Assembly (NCBI GenBank): GCA_035363255.1
Contig: DAOSES010000011.1
Location: 1 to 64,000 of the forward strand
Source: T3SED10-260 sp035363255
GTDB lineage: Bacteria; Caldisericota; Caldisericia; UBA6126
Direction of reading: 5' to 3'
Length of the DNA stretch: 64,000 bases
The notes beneath the pieces are model-generated. The model was not told the DNA's origin. It saw only the letters and a list, made by a program, of their open reading frames with translations, and did not search any database. Below, piece after piece: positions 42,529 through 51,971 of the stretch (the stretch's first letter is position 1; the number at the start of each line of letters is the position of its first letter). The position numbers and the translations under genes were made by a program.

Positions 42529-43188
42529 TTAGTATAAAATGCTATCGTTAATTTTTAAGTGAAAGACATGTCCCAGCTTTTTACTGGCTTCTTTGCACAT
42601 TAGCATTCTTTTGAGGAATATCTCAAAATAATCCATCACATTGGAAATTTGGGAATCAATGCTTAAGTTTAGCCAAATTTCTTTGGTGGCTTGAATCACC
42701 ATCACTTCAGAGTGTCTGACAGCAAAATTCACACGGTCGTGAATATCGAACTCATTTTCATTTTTGCTTCTGACTCTGGATTGTCTTACATCTGATTTGT
42801 CAGCGATAACTAAAACAGCAGAATATACATCGGTCACTGCTCCAGCATATTCATCATGATTGGCTATAGCTGTTACAATTTTGCATACAGCTTCCATAGG
42901 CATGTACTTTTCCCTCAAAAGCTGAAAAGCCATGATTGATCCAGCGATCGAATGAAGCTTTCTTCCTGAAATATTCCCTATATCATGTAGGTATCCTGCG
43001 ATACTTACAATCTCGATGTCTTCAGGGCTAAACATAAGTTTCTCACCTATCATGCGACAGCGTAAAGAAACTGTTTCGATGTGGTTTAAGCCATGATTGG
43101 TATATCCAAGGTTTTCCAGATATTGGTCTGCTTGTTGTATTAAAACTTGTATTTCATTGTCTTTTTTAAGCTCTTCAAGAGTCAACAT
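42529..43188 (-). CDS. HD-domain phosphohydrolase
   Basis: 219 residues. HD signature: NHIETVSLRCRMIGE, IAGYLHDIGNISGRK (His-Asp), SIAGSIMAFQLL and IANHDEYAGAVTDVYSAV with a final aspartate in VIADKSDVRQSR. These metal ligands match small HD hydrolases that act on nucleotides or cyclic nucleotides. The HDs of this size often accompany tgt or tRNA genes without known role. Its start overlaps the tgt stop by 14 bases. Confidence 0.85.
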   Translation of the reverse strand: MLTLEELKKDNEIQVLIQQADQYLENLGYTNHGLNHIETVSLRCRMIGEKLMFSPEDIEIVSIAGYLHDIGNISGRKLHSIAGSIMAFQLLREKYMPMEAVCKIVTAIANHDEYAGAVTDVYSAVLVIADKSDVRQSRVRSKNENEFDIHDRVNFAVRHSEVMVIQATKEIWLNLSIDSQISNVMDYFEIFLKRMLMCKEASKKLGHVFHLKINDSILY

Positions 43189-44296
43189 TGGAAGCCCCCT
43201 GGCAATATTCTTTTAAAAAACTTTCAGCAAAAGCAGTATATCGATTTTCCTCAATTGCTTTCCTGGCTCTTTCTACCAGATGTATAAGAAAATGCAAGTT
43301 ATGGATGGAGCCCAGGATAGATGCCAGCATTTCGCCAGATTTGTAAAGATGTCTGAGGTAGGCTCGGGTGTAGTGTTGACACGTAGGGCAGGTGCACTCA
43401 GCATCAATAGGGGAAAAATCTTTCTCGAATCGAGCATTGCTCAGAGTAATTCTGCCTTGATTGGTGAAAAGAGATCGATTTCTTGCAATTCGAGTAGGCA
43501 GTACACAGTCAAACATATCCACCCCCAGGGCTATGGAGCGAACTATCTTTTCTGGATCCCCAACTCCCATGACATAGACTGGGGCATCTGTCATATATCG
43601 GGTTATGGCTTCCAGTATCATATAGTAGGTTTCATCAGGTTCTCCAACGCTTAATGATCCAATAGAATATCCAGGAAACTGAATATCTTGAAGCGCTTTG
43701 AGGCATTCCAGTCTGAGCTTTGGGTCATTCCCCCCTTGAACAATACCAAAAAGAAGTTGTGGAGAGGATGGGTTTTTGTGTTCCTTGGATAGCTTCGCCC
43801 ATCGGATAGTTTTCTGGGTGTAATCCTGCAGTTCTTTGCCTGTGGTGCCATAAGGAGTGCAAATATCTAAAGGCATCATGATGTCAGAACCTAAGATTTC
43901 CTGAATTTCAATTACTTTCTGAGGAGAAAAAAAATGCTTGGATCCGTCTTTGAATGATTGAAATTCAATGCCATGCTCTTGAATCTTTTTGATTCTGGAC
44001 AAGGAAAAGGCTTGAAACCCTCCACTATCGGTGAGGATGGGGCGCTGCCAATTCATGAAAGAGTGCAAACCCCCTGCTGCCTTGATAACCTCTGTGCCAG
44101 GCTGAAGGTAGAGATGATAGGTGTTGGAAAGTATGATTTCAGTCTTTATTTGTAATAGATAATCTACAGGGACCGCTTTTACTGTTGCTGCAGTCCCGAC
44201 GGGCATAAAGACGGGAGTTTGAATAGTACCGTGAGAAGTTTCCAGAGATGCTGTCCTGGCTAAGGAAGCAACATCTCTGGATAAAATCTTAAACAA
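43175..44296 (-). CDS. tgt: tRNA-guanine transglycosylase
   Basis: 373 residues. Starts at TTG with GCGGAGG upstream. GTIQTPVFMPVGTAATVKAV, SNTYHLYLQPG, DSGGFQAFSL (general acid/base Asp), GGNDPKLRLECL, nucleophile in DMFDCVLPTRIARN, and zinc ligands CTCPTCQHYTRAYLRHL. It puts preQ1 into GUN tRNAs as the first step to queuosine in tRNA. queA is not adjacent. Confidence 0.96.
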   Translation of the reverse strand: MFKILSRDVASLARTASLETSHGTIQTPVFMPVGTAATVKAVPVDYLLQIKTEIILSNTYHLYLQPGTEVIKAAGGLHSFMNWQRPILTDSGGFQAFSLSRIKKIQEHGIEFQSFKDGSKHFFSPQKVIEIQEILGSDIMMPLDICTPYGTTGKELQDYTQKTIRWAKLSKEHKNPSSPQLLFGIVQGGNDPKLRLECLKALQDIQFPGYSIGSLSVGEPDETYYMILEAITRYMTDAPVYVMGVGDPEKIVRSIALGVDMFDCVLPTRIARNRSLFTNQGRITLSNARFEKDFSPIDAECTCPTCQHYTRAYLRHLYKSGEMLASILGSIHNLHFLIHLVERARKAIEENRYTAFAESFLKEYCQGASNVDS

Positions 44297-44307
44297 AAAT
44301 CCTCCGC

Positions 44308-45756
44308 TTAGAACTTAAAGAAAATGGGAATGAGAATGATAAGCGTGACAACAGTAATGAGCTGAAGGATCCAACCGACTTTGATATAGTCAATAAAGGT
44401 ATAGTCTCCAGGACCAACCACCAGGGTATTGGGAGGAGTGGCAACAGGAGTCAGGAAGCAAGCTGATGCACCCAATCCCACACCCATGAGAAGTGGAGCG
44501 GGATTTATGCCAAGATTAGCAGCGATGGCTATTGCTATAGGTGCCAATAAGGCAGCAGTGGCAGTGTTGGACATAAAATTGGTTAAGACCACCGATACTA
44601 CTACTATTCCAATCAGAGCTGCTAAAGCAGGACTTAAAGGAATGTGGTTGGTCATACTGACGATACTGTTGCCAATATAGGTGGCGGCACCTGTTTCTTC
44701 GAGAGCTTTGCTGAGAGACAGCATGCCGGCAAACAAAAAGATAGTGGTCCAATCTACGGCTTTGAAAGCTTCATTGGTCTTGAGAGCTCCAGTGGACACA
44801 ATAGCAATAACACCAAGGATAGCATAAACGACAAGAGGGATTCCTTTAAAGAAGGTTCCTACGTCTGGGTTGCCTTTAAAGATGTTGACCCACAAAGGAT
44901 CCATAAACATAAAGAAAATAATGAGAGCAAAGACCAGAATGGCTATCCAGGCTTTGTTGTAGCGATAAGTGATATTTGCATTTTCTACGGAAGGGGTGGC
45001 ATACTTACCGCTAACAGGACGTTTGGATATGCCATCCAGGATCTTCCGACCAATCGTGGCCATGAAGATAATGCCCAGGACAAAGATGATAAGACTTGGT
45101 TTGGCATAATCAAAAAAGCCAAAGACATTGCCAGTGGCTTTTTCGTAAACAGATTGAATTATCCCATTGGGAGGCGTTCCGATAAGAGTAAGCATACCCC
45201 CGAGAGAAACTCCGAAAGCCATGGGAAGCAAAAGCTTTCGTGGAGAAATGTTGCTTGATTTGCCAATAGCCAGCATGATGGGAAGAAGGCAAGCAGCGGT
45301 GCCAGTGTTGTTGAGGAAGGCTGACATGATGCCTCCGGCAATCATGACATAAACAATTAACATTGTTTCGTTATTTTTGGCTAAAGATACAATGCCTTTG
45401 CCGATTTTTCCAGCAACTCCAACCCTAAATAAGGATTCGCCAACAATAAACATCATCAGAAAGAGCAGAACCCATTGATCTGAAAAGCCTGCAAAAGCTG
45501 ATTTGAAGGGGATGACATTGAAAAGTACCAAAAGAACAGGAACCATAAGCGAAGTCATTGCCAAGGGAATCGCTTCAGTGAGGAACAGGATGGCAGCGAG
45601 AGCAAGAATAGCAATTGAGATCCAGATTTTGGTGACATCGACTGCAGGAGGAGCATCTGCTGCAAAAACCATAGTACTTGAAAAAGCCACAAACAAGAGT
45701 GAGACTAAAACGAGAAACCCCGTTTTCCATTTACTTAAAAACATTTTTTTTTTCAC
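44308..45756 (-). CDS. DASS/SLC13-family (CitT-type) anion transporter
   Basis: 482 residues with about 12 transmembrane segments. Two repeated halves each carry the substrate/sodium motif: FLNNTGTAACLLPIMLAIG and FMSNTATAALLAPIAIAIA, and each is followed by a TPPN motif (GTPPNGIIQ, ATPPNTLVVG). This family carries di- and tricarboxylates, sulfate or related anions with sodium. The exact substrate is not readable. Start is GTG at 45756 (AAAGGAG three bases away) or ATG four codons later. The promoter at 45794-45821 precedes it. Confidence 0.88.
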   Translation of the reverse strand: MKKKMFLSKWKTGFLVLVSLLFVAFSSTMVFAADAPPAVDVTKIWISIAILALAAILFLTEAIPLAMTSLMVPVLLVLFNVIPFKSAFAGFSDQWVLLFLMMFIVGESLFRVGVAGKIGKGIVSLAKNNETMLIVYVMIAGGIMSAFLNNTGTAACLLPIMLAIGKSSNISPRKLLLPMAFGVSLGGMLTLIGTPPNGIIQSVYEKATGNVFGFFDYAKPSLIIFVLGIIFMATIGRKILDGISKRPVSGKYATPSVENANITYRYNKAWIAILVFALIIFFMFMDPLWVNIFKGNPDVGTFFKGIPLVVYAILGVIAIVSTGALKTNEAFKAVDWTTIFLFAGMLSLSKALEETGAATYIGNSIVSMTNHIPLSPALAALIGIVVVSVVLTNFMSNTATAALLAPIAIAIAANLGINPAPLLMGVGLGASACFLTPVATPPNTLVVGPGDYTFIDYIKVGWILQLITVVTLIILIPIFFKF

Positions 45757-45793
45757 AAACTCCTTTCCAAAATTGAAAAGTAAGACTTTTTTA

Positions 45794-45821
45794 ACATTAT
45801 CATTTTTCTTTTGGCTGTCAA
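45794..45821 (-). promoter_or_regulatory. Predicted promoter for the DASS transporter
   Basis: Minus strand: consensus TTGACA (45816-45821), 16-base spacer, TAATGT (45794-45799), then a leader of about 30 bases to the start codon. Confidence 0.5.
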
Positions 45822-45870
45822 TTTTTTTTGAACATATTCGGAAACATTACATCAGCCAGCATACTTGTAT

Positions 45871-45898
45871 TTGACAAAACAAAAAAAAGGGATAAATT
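45871..45898 (+). promoter_or_regulatory. Predicted promoter for tRNA-Met and the downstream operon
   Basis: Consensus TTGACA (45871-45876), 16-base spacer, TAAATT (45893-45898), about 55 bases ahead of the tRNA. The region between transporter and tRNA (45757-45952) holds this promoter, the divergent one, and nothing else that I can see. Confidence 0.5.
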
Positions 45899-45952
45899 TT
45901 ATTCGACGATGATACATAGTTTGATCATTGGAAACAACAAGTAGGTAAATGG

Positions 45953-46026
45953 GGGCCCTTAGCTCAGTTGGTTAGAGCAGCTGGCTCATAACCAGCGGGT
46001 CGGAGGTTCAAGTCCTTCAGGGCCCA
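45953..46026 (+). tRNA. tRNA-Met (CAU)
   Basis: 74-base cloverleaf: acceptor GGGCCCT/AGGGCCC, D-loop AGCTCAGTTGGTTAGAGC, anticodon stem GCTGG/CCAGC with loop CTCATAA (CAT), T-loop TTCAAGT, discriminator A, no CCA encoded. The fully paired first acceptor position (G1-C72) argues for an elongator rather than initiator tRNA; an Ile tRNA modified at C34 cannot be ruled out. Confidence 0.95.
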
Positions 46027-46042
46027 CTTCCAGGGAGCGTAA

Positions 46043-46756
46043 ATGCAAGAAATTACTGTAGCTTTGTTGTTTGAGTTGCAAGAAGTGCTTGATCAAGAAA
46101 TCGAATGTAAAACCCGACTCAAACAGCTGGCTCGCAATTTAGAAGAAACTGAAAAAAAAATGGCAAAAGCTGAAAGTGATTTTGCGCTTATCAAAAACAA
46201 CTTTCAAAAACAAAAAATAGCCCTTGAAGACATCAATATGCAGCTCTCTACCCTCGAAACAGATAAAAAGAAGTATGAAGCCAATTTGTATTCCCCTCAA
46301 AATTCAAACCCCAAACTCCTTAAAGATTTGGAAAACAAGATCCTCGAAATAAACCGTAAAATTGAAGCTACCGAAGAAAAAGCCCTGAGTTTGATGGATT
46401 CCACCGAAAAAGCAAATAAGCTTAGATTACAAAAAGAGCAGGAATTCCAGGAAATTAAAAACGAGTACGAAGAACAAAAAAAAGTAGTGCAAGAGTTTTC
46501 TAATGAAACCCAAAGCCAGATCCAAAGCCTTCAAATCGCAAAAGAAACCATTGAAAAACAACTCCCCGAGCATTATCTGCAAGCCTTCAAAAAAGCATTA
46601 TTACTACAAAATAAAGCAGTTGCTGCAGTAGATGAAGATTGTTGCAGTATCTGCAAATTTCAAGTCTCCAAACGTTTAGTTGAAGCTGGCAAAAAAAATC
46701 ATACCGAACTATATTACTGTGAAAATTGTAGTCGAATTTTGTATTTTAAATCTTAG
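46043..46756 (+). CDS. Coiled-coil protein with C4 zinc ribbon (CT398 family)
   Basis: 237 residues. Residues ~10-180 form a long coiled coil; the C-terminus has a zinc ribbon CSICKFQVSKRLVEAG with YYCENCSRILYF. It matches the CT398-like zinc-ribbon family often found next to RNase H in Firmicutes and other anaerobes. The Chlamydia homologue binds sigma-54 and a secretion component; the function in general is not known. Starts 16 bases after tRNA-Met with GGGAG, and RNase H follows two bases after its stop. Confidence 0.85.
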   Translation: MQEITVALLFELQEVLDQEIECKTRLKQLARNLEETEKKMAKAESDFALIKNNFQKQKIALEDINMQLSTLETDKKKYEANLYSPQNSNPKLLKDLENKILEINRKIEATEEKALSLMDSTEKANKLRLQKEQEFQEIKNEYEEQKKVVQEFSNETQSQIQSLQIAKETIEKQLPEHYLQAFKKALLLQNKAVAAVDEDCCSICKFQVSKRLVEAGKKNHTELYYCENCSRILYFKS

Positions 46757-46758
46757 TT

Positions 46759-47154
46759 ATGTACAATGTTTATACCGATGGTGCTTCTCGAGGAAATCCA
46801 GGTCCTTCCAGTTGTGCGTTTGTGATATATCAGGACAAGAGCATCTTAATGGAAAGAGCAGAATTCCTTGGAATCGGAACAAACAATCAAGCTGAATATA
46901 TGGGTATTATCAGAGCATTAGAAACTTTGACGGAGATGAAAGCGTATGACATAGTGGTGTTTTCCGATAGTGAACTCGTCGTGAAACAGCTCAACAAAGC
47001 GTATCAGGTAAAAAGTCAGCAACTTAAAATACTCTATCATCAAGCACAAAGCCTGATACCTGGGCTTTTCCCCATCCAATTTCAACATATACCTCGCTCC
47101 CAAAACTCTAAAGCTGACGAATTGTGCAACAAGGTATTAAACCAACAAGCGTAG
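46759..47154 (+). CDS. rnhA: RNase HI-family protein
   Basis: 131 residues. Catalytic carboxylates in YTDGASRGNPG (Asp), NNQAEYMGIIRAL (Glu), VVFSDSELVVKQL (Asp) and RSQNSKADELCN (Asp). It would cut RNA in RNA-DNA hybrids. The short form without the basic handle region is like the RNase HI relatives paired with zinc-ribbon proteins. It lies between that gene and rho. Confidence 0.9.
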   Translation: MYNVYTDGASRGNPGPSSCAFVIYQDKSILMERAEFLGIGTNNQAEYMGIIRALETLTEMKAYDIVVFSDSELVVKQLNKAYQVKSQQLKILYHQAQSLIPGLFPIQFQHIPRSQNSKADELCNKVLNQQA

Positions 47155-47181
47155 TTTTTTTTAATTCAAGGAGGTCCCCGC

Positions 47182-48768
47182 TTGGCAATCAGTGATCGTT
47201 TTTCTATGGAAGAATTGTTAAGTTTGAAAGCAAGAGAGCTTTATGAGATAGCCCGAGAGCTTAAAGTGAAAAGGTATACACGATTTAATAAGGATGAACT
47301 TATCGATCTAATACTTGAGCTTACAGGAAAAGGGAAAAAACCAGTCGATACTAAAAAAGCCAATAGCACAGAGTCCTCAAAAAAAGCAAAAGCCAAAAGT
47401 AAAAGCATGCATGCTGACACTTTAGCCTTACTTGAAGCTGAAAGCGAAGACACTCCCTCTGCTAAAAAAGAAGAAAAAGAAAAACCAGAAACCAAAACCA
47501 AGACCAGAGGAAGAAAAAAGAGTATCCCTGAAAAAGACAAAGCTCCAGAAGAAGACGAAAGCAAGTTGGAAAACTCTTCTACTCAGGAAGAAAACCTTGA
47601 AACACTATTGGAAGAAGTTCCAGAAGAAATACCTGAACCTAAGATTGAAATTGGAAAGGGAGTTTTGGATATTCACCCCGATGGATATGGATTTTTAAGA
47701 TCGAACAAATACCTTCCAGCTTCAACAGATATCTACGTAGCTCCTTCCCAGATAAAAAAGTTTGGCATGCGTGAAGGCGACGAGATATCTGGTGAAATCA
47801 AACTACCCGAGAAAGAAAACGAAAAGTATGCCGCCCTCGTAAAACTTGATACAATCAACGGACTTCCTCATGAAGAGGTTAGAAGTCGACCAAGATTTGA
47901 AGACCTGGTGCCCATTTTCCCCCTAGAAAGATTCAAGTTGGAATCAAAAGAAGTCAGCAATTTGACGATTCGCCTTATTGATCTAGTGTCCCCTTTAGGA
48001 AAAGGGCAGCGAGGCTTAATTGTTTCTCCTCCAAAAGCAGGAAAAACCACCATTATCAAAAGAATTGCTCAAAGCATTTCAGTGAATCACCCCGAAGTTT
48101 ATCTCATGATACTGCTTGTTGATGAGCGTCCTGAGGAAGTAACCGATATACAACGTTCAGTCAAAGCAACCGTTATTTCTTCCACCTTCGATCAGCTTCC
48201 AGAAAAGCACATTCGAGTAGTTGAGCTTGCAGTTGAAAGAGCAAAAAGATTAGTAGAACAAAAACATGACGTGGTGATTCTCCTGGATGGCATTACTCGC
48301 CTCACACGCGCTTACAACCTCTGTGTAACCCCTTCAGGCAGAACACTAACTGGTGGTCTTGACACTGCAGCTATTCATGGACCTAAAAAAGTTCTCGGAG
48401 CAGCTCGAAACATCGATGAAGGTGGAAGTTTGACCATTATTGCGACAGCGCTGGTTGAAACTGGCTCAAAAATGGATGAAATCATCTATGAAGAATTTAA
48501 AGGTACTGGAAATATGGAGCTGGTATTAGATAGAAAACTTGCAGAAAAACGCTTGTATCCTGCACTCGAAATAAAACGCTCAGGGACTCGGAGAGAAGAG
48601 CTTTTGTATAGCTCCGACGAACTCAAAAAGATTTGGATTTTACGTCGCTTTATATCCAATCTCGATCCCTCGGAAGCTTTGGAGCGCTTAATAAAATGGG
48701 CAAGTGAGACTCCTTCTAATGAAAAGTTTCTTGAGAGTATTGCAGTAGATACCACCAAAAATTCCTGA
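47182..48768 (+). CDS. rho: Transcription termination factor Rho
   Basis: 528 residues. Start is TTG with AAGGAGG seven bases upstream. Rho-N domain 1-50 (SMEELLSLKARELYEIAREL), a Lys/Glu-rich insertion ~55-155, the RNA-binding CSD ~160-235 (GVLDIHPDGYGFLRS), Walker A SPPKAGKTTIIKRIAQ (~287), Walker B HDVVILLDGITRL, and GGLDTAAIHGPKKVLGAARN (R loop). Insertions between Rho-N and CSD are usual in high-GC Gram-positives and others. prfA follows. Confidence 0.97.
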   Translation: MAISDRFSMEELLSLKARELYEIARELKVKRYTRFNKDELIDLILELTGKGKKPVDTKKANSTESSKKAKAKSKSMHADTLALLEAESEDTPSAKKEEKEKPETKTKTRGRKKSIPEKDKAPEEDESKLENSSTQEENLETLLEEVPEEIPEPKIEIGKGVLDIHPDGYGFLRSNKYLPASTDIYVAPSQIKKFGMREGDEISGEIKLPEKENEKYAALVKLDTINGLPHEEVRSRPRFEDLVPIFPLERFKLESKEVSNLTIRLIDLVSPLGKGQRGLIVSPPKAGKTTIIKRIAQSISVNHPEVYLMILLVDERPEEVTDIQRSVKATVISSTFDQLPEKHIRVVELAVERAKRLVEQKHDVVILLDGITRLTRAYNLCVTPSGRTLTGGLDTAAIHGPKKVLGAARNIDEGGSLTIIATALVETGSKMDEIIYEEFKGTGNMELVLDRKLAEKRLYPALEIKRSGTRREELLYSSDELKKIWILRRFISNLDPSEALERLIKWASETPSNEKFLESIAVDTTKNS

Positions 48769-48782
48769 GACTCGATATTTTT

Positions 48783-49868
48783 ATGAATGCAATAGACAAA
48801 CTTGAACAGTTAAAAATACGATATGACGAGATTGTTAGCAAGCTTTCTTCTGAAGAAGTTTTAAGCAATCAGGACTTGCTAATAAGACTCAGCAAAGAAG
48901 AAGCAGAGTTAAAGGATTTTTCCGATCTTTACCGACAATACCAAGCTTTGCTTGAGGATATTTCTACCTTCGAACATTTTCTTGATGAATCCAGAACAAG
49001 TAATGAGCAGGATTCTTCAGAGGAGATCTTAAGCGAAATCGAACAACTCAAAGAACAAAAAATAGAACTGGAAGAAAAAATACACTTAAGTCTCTTGCCC
49101 AAAGACCCAAGCGAAGATCGTGATGTCATTCTTGAAATTCGTGGAGCTGCTGGTGGAGACGAAGCCGCTCTGTTTTGTGCTGATTTGTTTAAGATGTATA
49201 TGAGTTTCGCCGATAGTAAAGGGTGGAAAACCGAACTTCTAAGTTCTCATCCCACAGGTTTGGGGGGTTTCAAAGAAATCATAGTAGCTATCAAGGGAAA
49301 ACATGTATATTACCATCTTATGTTTGAGAGCGGGGTACATCGAGTTCAACGAGTTCCCGACACTGAATCCAGTGGAAGAATCCATACTTCGACTTCCACG
49401 GTTGCTGTATTGCCTGAAATGGAAGAAAAAGATTTTGAAATTCGCCAGGAGGACTTGAAAATTGATACTTTTTGCGCCTCAGGTCATGGAGGGCAAAATG
49501 TTCAAAAAAATGAAACCGCTGTGCGTATCACTCATATACCCTCAGGTGTTGCTGTAGCTTGCCAGGATGAGCGTTCACAAGGGCAAAATCGTGAAAGAGC
49601 CATGACCATTCTCAGATCACGTCTTTTTGATATTCAAAAACAAAAAAAAGAACAGGAAGAGGCTCAAACCAGGAAAACCCAGGTAGGATGGGGAGATCGC
49701 AGTGAAAAGATACGCACCTACAATTATCCCCAAAATCGAGTGACAGATCATCGTATTGGTCTGACCCTCTACAACTTGCAAGAAATTATGTGTGGAAAGC
49801 TGGATGAGTTTGTGCTGGAGCTTAGAAAACATTATGACCAAAATCGGCGAGAGCAATTTGGCTTATGA
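48783..49868 (+). CDS. prfA: Peptide chain release factor 1
   Basis: 361 residues. GGQ motif in CASGHGGQNVQKNETAVR (~237), codon-recognition region with RVPDTESSGRIHTSTSTV (PxT-like) and C-terminal LYNLQEIMCGKLDEFV. It releases peptides at UAA and UAG. The next gene, prmC, methylates the GGQ glutamine and overlaps by four bases. Confidence 0.96.
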   Translation: MNAIDKLEQLKIRYDEIVSKLSSEEVLSNQDLLIRLSKEEAELKDFSDLYRQYQALLEDISTFEHFLDESRTSNEQDSSEEILSEIEQLKEQKIELEEKIHLSLLPKDPSEDRDVILEIRGAAGGDEAALFCADLFKMYMSFADSKGWKTELLSSHPTGLGGFKEIIVAIKGKHVYYHLMFESGVHRVQRVPDTESSGRIHTSTSTVAVLPEMEEKDFEIRQEDLKIDTFCASGHGGQNVQKNETAVRITHIPSGVAVACQDERSQGQNRERAMTILRSRLFDIQKQKKEQEEAQTRKTQVGWGDRSEKIRTYNYPQNRVTDHRIGLTLYNLQEIMCGKLDEFVLELRKHYDQNRREQFGL

Positions 49869-50719
49869 CCACAAGCATAGAAGAGGCTCTGTATCAAGGA
49901 AGAATGCAGTTTTTTTCTGCAGGAATTCCAGGCTTTGAAGCTGACCTTCTGTTGCAAAGTATTTTAAAGTTAAATCGTATCGACCTATTTACCCAAGCCA
50001 AGAGATTGCTTAGCGACAAGGAATACAGCAATTTTCATTCCTGGATACAACGTCGAATGAGCCATGAACCGCTTAGCTATATCACTCAGGAACGTTTTTT
50101 TTACAGACAGCAGTTCACAGTATTACCAGGGACTTTTATTCCACGCCCTGAAACAGAAATCCTGGTAGAAGAGTGCCTAAGATTTCTTCAAACATTATCA
50201 TCTCGAGACCTGATAGGTCTCGATTTATGCACAGGATCGGGCGTAATCGCTCTTAGCCTTGTTTCTGCCTTACCATCTTTGTCCATGGATGCGGTTGAAA
50301 CTTCTTTCTCAGCGTTGAAATCAGCCCAAACAAATCTTGAAGCTCTCCGAGCTCAAACAAAGGTGAACCTTTATCAAGGAGATCTCTATTCTGCCCTCCC
50401 TGAGCACAAACTCTACGATGTGATTGTTTCCAACCCACCCTATATTCCAAGTCATCGTATAGCCCAACTTTCTCCAGAGGTAAGGTCTGAGCCCATTATT
50501 GCGCTTGACGGAGGAAAGGATGGTCTGGATATCATCCTTCGTATCATCCATGACGGTACTATGTGGCTTAAAAGCAAGGGTTTACTTTTGTTCGAAATCG
50601 ATGGAAAAGAACAGGTGGAGCCCATATTTGCATCTCTGCAAAAAGCAGGATATGTTGAGCTTATATGTAAAAATGACTTAGCGGGTTTTCCAAGAGTCAT
50701 GGGAGGATATCTGCAGTGA
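49865..50719 (+). CDS. prmC: Release factor glutamine methyltransferase
   Basis: 284 residues. N-terminal helical domain (SIEEALYQGRMQFFSAGIPG) ; PRPETEILVEECL, SAM motif GLDLCTGSGVIALSL, and catalytic DVIVSNPPYIPSHRIAQL. It methylates the GGQ glutamine of release factors 1 and 2. Overlaps prfA (ATGA) and plsY (GTGA). Confidence 0.96.
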   Translation: MTTSIEEALYQGRMQFFSAGIPGFEADLLLQSILKLNRIDLFTQAKRLLSDKEYSNFHSWIQRRMSHEPLSYITQERFFYRQQFTVLPGTFIPRPETEILVEECLRFLQTLSSRDLIGLDLCTGSGVIALSLVSALPSLSMDAVETSFSALKSAQTNLEALRAQTKVNLYQGDLYSALPEHKLYDVIVSNPPYIPSHRIAQLSPEVRSEPIIALDGGKDGLDIILRIIHDGTMWLKSKGLLLFEIDGKEQVEPIFASLQKAGYVELICKNDLAGFPRVMGGYLQ

Positions 50720-51336
50720 TTATCAAAATTCTATTCGTTTTGGGAGTTTTTTTCTTTGGATCCATACCTTTTGGCTACCTCATTTCCCGTATAGTAAGCA
50801 AAAAAGATATTCGTCAAAGCGGGAGTGGAAACATTGGAGCCACCAATGTAACTCGTGTTTTGGGAGTAAAATGGGGTTTTCTGTCTTTTCTCTTGGATTT
50901 TATTAAAGGTTATCTTCCTTTTCTGCTTGCTTCTCTTTTTTTTCCAGAACTTAACAGAGCATGGCTTTTGTGGATGAGTATTGCAGCTATTCTGGGGCAT
51001 AATTTTTCTCCTTTTCTGAAATTTAAAGGAGGAAAAGGTATTTCCACTACTGCAGGTTTATTGATGGCTTATCATCCCCTACTCGGAGTTTCTTGTCTTG
51101 TTTTTTGGTTGTTGATGCTTTTTCTTTTTGCCTATGTCTCTCTGGCATCGATCCTAGCTCTTATTTTTGCCCCACTAATTATGGCATTCTCTCCCTGGTT
51201 TCCATACCATCCGATAGAGTTTTTAGCTTTGTTATTTATGGCTTTGCTTGGTGTTTACCAGCATCGAAGCAATATTAAGCGTCTAATCACTAAAAGTGAA
51301 AAAAGAATGCTTCCTTTTTCGCTTATAAAAATATGA
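50716..51336 (+). CDS. plsY: Acyl-phosphate:glycerol-3-phosphate acyltransferase
   Basis: 206 residues, five to six helices. Motifs: GSIPFGYLISRIV, SGSGNIGATNVTRVLG and GHNFSPFLKFKGGKGIST, the three conserved PlsY loops. It makes lysophosphatidate from acyl phosphate. The start is a GTG overlapping prmC. PlsX is not adjacent. Confidence 0.95.
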   Translation: MIIKILFVLGVFFFGSIPFGYLISRIVSKKDIRQSGSGNIGATNVTRVLGVKWGFLSFLLDFIKGYLPFLLASLFFPELNRAWLLWMSIAAILGHNFSPFLKFKGGKGISTTAGLLMAYHPLLGVSCLVFWLLMLFLFAYVSLASILALIFAPLIMAFSPWFPYHPIEFLALLFMALLGVYQHRSNIKRLITKSEKRMLPFSLIKI

Positions 51337-51971
51337 TTTTATCAGCTCAACACAAAACTTTGCTCAGTGTTTTCGAAAAAAAGTTCATACAGATGCTACT
51401 TGAAGATGATCAAATCATTGCCTTTCCCACCGATACCGTTTATGGTCTGGGAGTCAATGCCAAATCTTCTAAAGCAGTCAATAAGCTTTATGAAATCAAA
51501 AAACGGAACCAGAATAAAGCATTTATTCTAATGCTTGATACTCTGGACAAGGTTCGTACTTATATCGCCGACGCAAATTTAGCTGATACCCCTATACTCA
51601 AAAAGTATTGGCCTGGTCCTTTGAGCGTTATATTTGAGGCAAAACCTGGAGTTTCAATTTTTTATTCCAGAGCATCATGCGAGACCATTGGTATCAGGAT
51701 CCCGAACCAAGTTCTTCTTTTGGATTTGTTAGCATTTTTACCCTTTCCAATTGCAAGCACCAGTGCCAATATTAGCGATGAACAACCCCTGACAAACGCC
51801 TTAAGTATTGAACAAACCTTTAACCAAAAAAGTAAAAAACAACAGATAGCCTGCATTATCGATGGGGGAAGCTTGATAGGTGCTCCTTCAACAGTGGTAC
51901 AACTCAATTCAAACAGCGCAAAATTGCTTCGAAACGGAAGCATAGATATTTCAGATGAAGCGCTTCCTTAA
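51333..51971 (+). CDS. tsaC: Threonylcarbamoyl-AMP synthase, short TsaC/YrdC form
   Basis: 212 residues. IIAFPTDTVYGLGVNAKSS, KRNQNKAFILML, YWPGPLSVIFEAKPG, ETIGIRIPN and PIASTSANISDEQP; no Sua5 C-terminal domain. It makes threonylcarbamoyl-AMP for the t6A37 tRNA modification. Overlaps plsY (ATGA) and the rodA start (17 bases). Confidence 0.93.
   Translation: MILSAQHKTLLSVFEKKFIQMLLEDDQIIAFPTDTVYGLGVNAKSSKAVNKLYEIKKRNQNKAFILMLDTLDKVRTYIADANLADTPILKKYWPGPLSVIFEAKPGVSIFYSRASCETIGIRIPNQVLLLDLLAFLPFPIASTSANISDEQPLTNALSIEQTFNQKSKKQQIACIIDGGSLIGAPSTVVQLNSNSAKLLRNGSIDISDEALP

Noticed and set aside
44644..45258. A 204-codon open frame on the plus strand, antisense to the DASS transporter
   Set aside because: It is a mirror of the transporter's hydrophobic codons, has no family motif or ribosome-binding site, and the transporter on the other strand is unmistakable.
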